Shown piece by piece: positions 57,387 through 64,000 of a stretch of 64,000 nt of DNA. Within the stretch, counting starts at the first letter, position 1; every line of letters begins with the position of its first letter. The translations under genes were made by a program, and so were the position numbers. Origin of the DNA: Neoceratodus forsteri (Eukaryota; Chordata; Ceratodontiformes; Ceratodontidae); contig CM028131.1 in NCBI GenBank assembly GCA_016271365.2, forward strand, positions 168,892,501 to 168,956,500, read 5' to 3'. The notes below the pieces were generated by a model. It saw only the letters and a program-made list of their open reading frames with translations. It ran no database searches and was not told where the DNA came from.

Positions 57387-59371
57387 AAACATAGAATTTT
57401 ATGACAGATAAGGACCGCTTGACCCACCCAGTCTGCCCATTTCCCTACCTACTGGATAAGCTGCAGATCCTAGTTAACCAACAGCCTGTTTCTTACTACC
57501 CCCCACAAAAATTGCTCTATGTCAGTCCCAAGCATTCTTGAATTCTCACACAGTTTTAGACCTGACAACCTCCTCAGGAAGTCTGTTCCATGCATCTACC
57601 ACCCTCTCTGTGAAAAAATACTTCCTCACATTGCCCCTGATACGTCTCCCCTCTATCTTCAAATTGTGACCCCTTGTTCTTGCACACCTCATTTTTTGAA
57701 AGATGATACCCTCTTGGACTTTGTTGATTCCCTTGAGGTACTTGAAAGTTTCTATCATGTCCCCCCTCTCCCTCCTTTCCTCGAGGCTATACATATTAAG
57801 CTCCTAAGTCTCTCTTCATATGTCTTCTGGTGCAGACCCTGCACCATTTTAGTCTCTCCTCTGGACAGCTTCCATCCTGTCTATGTCTTTGTGGAGATTG
57901 GGTCTCCAGAACTGCACACAGTACTCCAGATGGGGTCTCACCAGCTGTCTGTAAAGAGGGATAATAACTTCCTGTTTTCTACTGGTGATGCCTCCCATGC
58001 ATCCCAGTATCCCCCAGCCCTTTGCTGCCCTCTCACATTGCTTGCCCACCTCAGGTCATCTGATATGACTACCCCAAGATCCCTTTCCATTTTTGTTGTT
58101 GTTAGTATCTCACCCCCATTGAGTACTCTTCCCCTGGGTTTTTGTTTCCCAGGTGCATTACCTTGCACTTCTTAGCACTGAATCTAAGCTGCCATACATT
58201 TGACCATTCCTCTAACCTTGCCAAGTCCCTTCTCATCCTTTCCACCCCACCTTGTGCATCAGCTTTGTTGCAGATCTTTGTGTCATCTGCAAAGAGACAT
58301 GCTTTTCCTTCCAGTCCCTTTGCAATGTTGCTTATAAAGACATTGAAGAGGACTGGTCCTAATACTGAACCCTGCGGTACCCCACTAGTAACCCCCCTTT
58401 CCTCAGAGTGGACTCCATTTACCATTACTCTCTGTGTCCTATTCTCCAGCCAATTCTTTACCCAGGCTGTCATCTTGGGACCCACTCCCAGGCTGGATAA
58501 CTAACTTGTATATTAATCTTTTGTGTGGGACTGTGTCAAATGCCTTGCTAAAGTCTAGGTAGACCATGTCCACAGCCCCTCCCTGATCTACTACTTTGGT
58601 CACCCAGTCAAAGAAATCTATCAGATTCATCTGGCATGATCTTCCCACTGTGAATCCATGCTGCCTTGGGTCCTGTGCCCCTCTGACCTCTAGATAATCA
58701 ACAATTCTTTCCTTCAGAAGTGATTCCATCATTTTCCCTATCACTGAGGTTAAACTAACAGGTCTGTAGTTTTGTGCTTCTGCCTTGCTCCCTCTTTTGT
58801 GAAGGGGAATCACATTTACCCTCCTCCAGTCCATGGGTACCACCCCATCCTCCCATGATTTGTTAAGGAGGGTAGTCAGTGGTGTCACTAGTTCTACCCT
58901 TAGTTCTTTTAGAATTCTGGGATGAATCCCATCAGGCCCCGTTGCTTTGTCCACCTTCAGTTTTAAGAGTTCTTTCAGAACCCTTTCTTCTGTAAATGGG
59001 CTGGTATCAACTTCTGTATCCAGAGTGTTTCTACTGTTTGTTTTAGGTACCTCCCCCTCTTCATTTGTAAATACTGAGCAAAAATATTTGTTTAGTATTG
59101 CTGCCTTTTCACAGTCACCCTCTGCCCGCCCTCTCTCCCATTTATTAAGCCTCACTATCCCTCCCTTTGTCTTCCTTCACTCCCTGATGTACCTATAAAA
59201 TGTTTTATCCCCCTTCTTAACTGAGTTGTCTATCTTTTCCTCGATTTGGGTCTTTGCTGTTCTGACTGCCTTCCCAGCTTCCTTTTGCTTTAACTGATAC
59301 AGTTCTCTGTCCTGCTCCTTCTATGATTCCTTGTACTTCCTGAATGCTTTCTTTTTCTCTTGAACCTTCAT
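57387..59371 (-). mobile_element. CR1 LINE, 5'-truncated, inserted in the L1
   Basis: A 7-base AGTATAG flanks it (57380-57386 and 59372-59378). Its tail at the left follows AGTATAG directly. It sits between ORF2 and ORF1 of the L1. It belongs to the same subfamily as the 3965 and 41461 copies and is truncated just upstream of the RT. Confidence 0.86.
57546..59360 (-). pseudogene. CR1 ORF2 remnant (reverse transcriptase only)
   Basis: A 238-codon open stretch (59155-58439) carries VDKATGPDGIHPRILKELR, RRVNVIPLHKRGSKAEA, HGFTVGRSCQMNLIDFFDW and MVYLDFSKAFDTVPHKRL. It overlaps the next (58485-58102) with [19 protein letters not shown] and an intact FADDT at about 58293. The remainder to the C-terminus ([20 protein letters not shown], about 57640-57580) is in other frames, with small deletions near 58080-57980. 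The long overlapping frames make this a comparatively young copy. Confidence 0.9.
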
Positions 59372-60497
59372 AGTATAGTCAGAGCTTTTAGTACTGACAT
59401 TTTTAACCAAATAGTGTGCATTCAGCAAATGGTAACAACATTTACAAGTAACACTTTCCCACAAAAAAATATTTACATTCAGAGATAATATGCAAGTTTG
59501 GGTCAAAAGCGGTATGTCAGTGGCCACAGCAATATGCCGAAGGCCTCACTCTGTACCCAGGGCATCTAGGGAGGAGTCAGCTGTCATATCTTCCAGAGGA
59601 TTCACCTGGATGCTATATACCCCAGCCTGGGGGTAAAGGGAGAGCTGACTTTGAACAAAGAAAAGAGAGAGAAAACAAAACAGCACTCTTGGTACCATGG
59701 GGCTGTTATTAAGGTCTTGAGCTGCCTGACCTATGCACTGCTGCATCTCCACAGGGCATAGGTGAGCAAAAACTTAGCTAGGAGGGTGTAAGGGAAAAAG
59801 AAAAGGGAAACGTTCTTATAAGACCTTGGGATTACTGAATGTGTTCTACCCATCTGGGTGTCTTTGAGACCCTGCATTCATAAGAGGGGGAGTGGACCTT
59901 TTGGGGGTCAGAGACCAAGATGGATCCCAGGGTCAGACATTTAGTGAGGACCTCAAGGGACCTTGATTATTAACCCCAGAGTATTCAGTAGTATCCAGTG
60001 ACATGGGGGGAGGTGGGAGTGCCGCTAAACAACTGCTTGACTGACAAGCAGCCTATACATTAGACCTCTGAAACATTATAAAAAGCACTTGTCTTGGAGG
60101 GAGGGGAATGGGTTTCTGACACATGCCGTTGTATTTTCAGGGATGAGGAACTTCTTTATTCGGTGAATAGTTGTCCAAAGTTCCAGCCGGTCACCAACGC
60201 ATGGCAGAGGGTGGGGGGGTCATCGATATGAAGTTAAGGAGAGCTAACAGATCTCGACCCCCCCACACTAGCCCTTATGCAGGCCATTTCAGGGACAGAG
60301 GCTGGTACTTAATTCTGGAGAGCGACTGAAATCCCTCCCAGTATAGGAGAATCAATCTTGATATGTAAATACTGGGGCTGAGTTCATGTGTAGGCCACAA
60401 CAAGTCACTGACCTAAGTTAGAGATTAGGCCTCGCTCATCCTGCCCCTGAGGTTTCCCCGTGGCCCATCTTCAACCCCCATCAAAGAACCAGGGCCA

Positions 60498-61790
60498 TCA
60501 GAAAACAGATGGCATGGTACACAAGAATGCAAAAACTTTTATGAGGCAATACTTATCTGATCTGCCCCGTTGGATGGTCAGGTGGAGCTGGTACAGGGAG
60601 ACGGCCAGGTGGAGAAGCAGGAGGGCTCCTGAAATTAGGCAGGAGCTTGCTCGGTGAACTCTTTGGCTGTCTTGGGATTTGGAGCCTGGTGATTCACTGG
60701 CCTGAGGAAGGGAAGCTACCATGTCAGCCCATGATGCTAGAGGAGAGTCAGAGCGTCTTCTCGAAGGGCTGAAATCCGGGGTAGGTGTGCCAGAGGTTTT
60801 CAGGTGCTGCTCTGGCAAGACTGGTCAGATGACTGAAAATCTGTTCTCTGTAGGGAAGTCCTGGATTGTGTTGTTCAGGGCCTGATTCACACTCTGTTCC
60901 ATTGGGCAATCAAGACAGGTCCATTCTGTGGGGTGGTCCCTCTTCCCATGCCTCTGAGAGGCCTAGTGCTTCCTATTGCCATGGGAGGGGAGTTCCCAGG
61001 AGTCACCCAATCCACCCTGCCATTATGGAGCATGGTGTGTTTGCGGAAGGCATCGCCTGTTAAGATTTTCAATGTCCCTTAGGGAGGTCCCTTGCTCACA
61101 GTTAGATACATTTTCTGTATTGGGCCATGTTGAGCATAGGCACATCAAGAGGGCATTCAGGTCAGAGAATAGCTTGGGGACCCCATTGTGCTCTACCTTC
61201 ATGGTGGCTGGATAACAGAGAAAGAAGGAGATTCCCAGCCTGTACATGAGGTGTCTAGCCTCTGTATAGGCCCAGCGTTTATCAGATAACTCTTTTGAGT
61301 AGTCCAGATAAATGTTAATTCTATAATTCTGCCAATACAGCTGTCGGAGGTCCTGAGATTTTACCAGGATAATTTCTTTCTGCCTATATTCTAAAAAATG
61401 AGCAATTATTGGCATTGGTTTGTCTGTAGGTTTCACCATGGGTGTGGGGGATACGATGGGCCCTCTCGACTTGTAGGATGCAATCTGCATCCAGCTGAAG
61501 GAGTTCGGTTAAGGTCTTTTGCAAGAACTGCTCAGTATTACGGCCTTCGGATAGCTCTGGAAAGCCTAGGAATTGGAGGTTATTTCTGCCCCCCGATTCT
61601 CTAGGTCATTGATTTTATCTTGTAGCCTTAGGATCAGCTGATGCTGCTCTTGAAGTGTCGCAGTGTACTCTTGCAGACAATTCTCCGCTGTGGTTACACA
61701 ACCTTCACTGAGGAGCATTCGGAAGTCCAGCGATTGTAAAACTTGAGCTGTATGGTTTGAAGCTAACATGACGTGAGCCATTTAATTTAG
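60498..61790 (-). pseudogene. L1 ORF1 remnant (coiled coil and RRM-like domain)
   Basis: ORF1 protein coats L1 RNA. The N-terminal piece (61781-61566) is a coiled coil (LQEQHQLILRLQDKINDLEN). After a frame change the RRM and C-terminal domain follow (61490-61023): KPMPIIAHFLEYRQKEIIL, YWQNYRINIYLDYSKELSDK and CYPATMKVEHNGVPKLFSD, which are the standard landmarks of L1 ORF1. A further open stretch (60818-60498) continues in the same direction with a low-complexity Ser/Pro part and may be the end of ORF1 or spacer. The order fits a vertebrate L1 with a canonical ORF1. Confidence 0.8.
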
Positions 61791-62059
61791 CAACTGGCTA
61801 AACATAGCTTCAGCAGAAGCGTGGTCCCACACCATTGTCTGGGGTGCCTGCGCCGTGATGTGTAGGTAGGTCCCACTGACCTGTTCAAGACAGAGTCCTC
61901 CTCCTTACTAAATTGAGGTGATCCTGAAGCAATTTTCAGCTATCCTTATTCCTTGCCAGCAAAGGTTCACCATGTGAAGATTTTAGGTTCTTGAGAAGCA
62001 GGATGCCTTAGAATGATGAAGGATTAGCCCATGTAGCCAGAGACCCTGTGAATCACACT

Positions 62060-62069
62060 GCCATCTTGG
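62060..62069 (-). promoter_or_regulatory. YY1-type site near the L1 5' end
   Basis: CCAAGATGGC on the minus strand lies about 25 bases inside the element's 5' end as set by the target duplication. The same word (CAAGATGGC) lies near the start of mammalian L1 and there binds YY1 to fix the transcription start. Confidence 0.6.
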
Positions 62070-64000
62070 TTAGCGCCAATAGTGGCAGTCTCAATTTCTA
62101 TGTTTTTTCACCAAATTAACATGCATAAAGACAGGACACTATGAAGCTAATCTCTCAGGAGTTATAGACAGTAATCATGTATCTATAAATGTTTAAAGGC
62201 ATCAGTAATAATACTAGCAGTTTATGAAATATGTACATCTGTTTCATAGCTGCAAGAATAGCCATATTGATAGTTTTAAAGTGTTTTCCAGGATTTAAAA
62301 GCATGACAAAATGAGAAGATTTGAGTAACATCTTGAAGAGATTAGGTTTTATACTACGCTGCAGGTGGAAGGTCAAAGACAGTGACCTCTAGCAGATTTT
62401 TATTTGTAGATTTCCACAGGAAATATTTGACCATAGAATCTGGCATGGCTGGGCAAGCCCTTCATTTATATATTCAGGTAAATTGCACTGGTCATTGCAA
62501 GGTGTCAGATCATGACCTGCTGCAGTCTTTTGTCTTCAAATGTATGCTACAAAATTATGTTATTTTGTTCACTGTATTTGCTCTGGATCCAAAAGATCTA
62601 AGGTCCATGGGTGTGCAAGCACCTTAAATGTACAGATTCTAGTCAGTGTCTCTGCATTTACAGTTGATGTGTTTTACAAATATCACTCACTAGTAGTGTA
62701 GAAACAACATGCTTTCAAGGTAATGAACTCGCTCCAGTGGAATCAGTTTTGTAATCTACACGCATTGGTTATCATACAGAAAACATTGTTTAAAATAAGC
62801 ACAGCAACTGAATGATTGAACGTGGGAGTTCTTCTATTAGTACATTTTATTTCGTTTGACTTACCGTGATAATTTGAAAATGATTAATTAAGCCTAAGCA
62901 TCCTATGGTTTTATTGTTGAAGCCATGATATGAAGAAAAGTATAATTTCTGACTATTATATGTGTAGGAAAATGACTTGCCAACAGGTTGTTCTATAAAA
63001 AAACTGTTTATTAAGTTTGTATTAATTTTAATTTGATCAAACAACACCACCAAGGGCCCCAATGAAGTGACCCCCTTAGCCATTAAACACTGGCCAGAGA
63101 ATTTTAGTGGCACATTAAATAACTGACATAACGATAAACACATTTTTCAACATATCAGGATTTGCAGAGTCTTCCTTCACCCTTTCAAACCATCTGGTGT
63201 CCTACCAGCACCATCCATCCTGGCCAGCACTGGGTGGCCGTGGCTGAGTCCTCTTGTCTGTGGACAGTGACAAAACAGACATGTGATCAATAGCAGGCAG
63301 TGGAACACATGACACATTACTATGTACCATAAGCACTACACACTCCTATATGCCAGCACTATGCCACAGCAGCCACCTCTGCATGGTGGACATGGCAGCA
63401 CCAGGCAAGGACCCATCAGACAAGTATTCACAGCCATGCTGCTGCACACAGACAGGTGAGACTAGAGACTGGGCACAGCCTCCACACTACACCACATATC
63501 AGTGTCATAGCTAGGTCCCAACACTGTTTACGCACAACCAGTTTGGTGCCCCTGTGCTGCTGTCCTCACCACCCTTGTCCAACATACCCATACATGTCAG
63601 CTACATGCCATGTACACCTCATATAATTAGTTGGATGCATGTAATCTAATCATAATACCACGAGGTGCAAATGTGCAATATTCAAACAATGCATACAGAT
63701 AACCTAATTTCGTAGTCCGTTCTCTAAATCCATTTTGAATCCCCCTACCCCTCTTAGCTTAATAGCTAGTATTTTGTTTGAATACCACCCCCCAAACTGG
63801 ATGGCTATTATTTAGTTTGAATCCTCCTCCCCTGCATGGATGGCAATGTTTTTTTTTTTTAGTCCCTGTATTGTTTTTACATGATTCTCCTGTTACATAT
63901 CAAATACATTTCATTACACCATTACTGTCTCCTGTGTAATCTGTACTCATCATCTGGGTCTGTAGAGGTCTTCAATACAGAAGAACTCATGGACCTCCTG

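Larger units (their letters stand above)
52914..62092 (-). mobile_element. L1 LINE, about 7.2 kb without its nested CR1
   Basis: It is flanked by a 16-base target duplication AATTTCYATGTTTTTT (52898-52913 and 62093-62108, one mismatch). The poly(A) end is at the left (T-run, then GTTGTTGTTT). Reading leftward it has a leader, ORF1 with coiled coil and RRM-like domain, a spacer holding the CR1, then ORF2 with endonuclease and RT. It appears full length at the 5' end. Stops and frameshifts make it inactive. Confidence 0.85.
52119..64000 (-). mobile_element. Third Harbinger copy, split by an L1
   Basis: Left part 52119-52913 matches 29800-30600. Right part 62093-63180 matches 30590-31690 and then jumps to match 40008-40813 (63185-64000), omitting the segment at 31690-32258. 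The transposase C-terminus would begin at the window's right edge (compare 40777-40813 with 63957-64000). Together the three copies suggest one original element of which each has lost a different part. Confidence 0.7.

Noticed and set aside
57519..58175. Plus-strand frame of 218 codons
   Set aside because: Antisense to the CR1 copy in the L1. The equivalent antisense frame occurs at the other CR1 copies too.
1..64000. CRISPR array, phage, plasmid or other prokaryotic defence system
   Set aside because: No regularly spaced repeats with unique spacers, no ribosome-binding-site-led operons, and all coding remnants are eukaryotic retroelements or DNA transposons.

Overview
This window is vertebrate nuclear DNA made almost entirely of decayed, nested transposable elements. 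I found no intact host gene, no functional tRNA or rRNA gene and no prokaryotic system. The organism is most likely a lobe-finned vertebrate, and an amphibian (a caecilian, for example) is plausible. The reasons are abundant CR1 LINEs with an octamer-like tail (ATAGAAAC repeats on the minus strand), L2 and L1 LINEs, tRNA-derived SINEs, a Harbinger transposon, a Gmr1-like Gypsy element with a SCAN-like Gag, and an endogenous retrovirus. The species call is inference only.

Layout. 1-2.7 kb: 5' part of a Gmr1-like Gypsy element on the minus strand (Gag with SCAN-like domain and zinc knuckle, then protease), with a tRNA-Leu-like primer site and a possible LTR. 3.0-9.3 kb: three CR1 copies on the plus strand, one nearly full length with a duplicated 5' leader, one carrying a small inverted CR1 piece. 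9.65-13.76 kb: a long CR1 on the minus strand with both ORFs. 14.28-38.58 kb: an endogenous retrovirus array, LTR-internal-LTR-internal-LTR on the plus strand. Both internal regions lack protease and the catalytic core of reverse transcriptase but keep Gag-like, RNase H and integrase remains. The middle LTR holds a TIR element, which holds a CR1, which holds an L2 tail. 28.86-32.26 kb and 38.58-45.33 kb: two related, differently deleted Harbinger segments. The second carries a broken transposase that is split by a 3-kb CR1. 45.3-52.1 kb: two SINEs, a small tandem repeat, a compound hairpin, a CR1 scrap and otherwise unrecognised DNA. 52.1-64.0 kb: a third Harbinger copy split by an L1 of about 7 kb with a 16-bp target-site duplication. 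That L1 is itself split by a 2-kb CR1.

How the parts relate. Every coding region seen belongs to a mobile element and carries stops or frameshifts, so nothing here is likely to be active. The interest lies in the insertion order, which the nesting and the empty or filled sites allow one to read. It also lies in a few structural oddities: a retrovirus lineage deleted for protease and RT, a tandem duplication of about 10 kb, CR1 insertions with 7-bp duplications, and a snap-back palindrome. Element boundaries are approximate unless a target duplication or terminal repeat is given.
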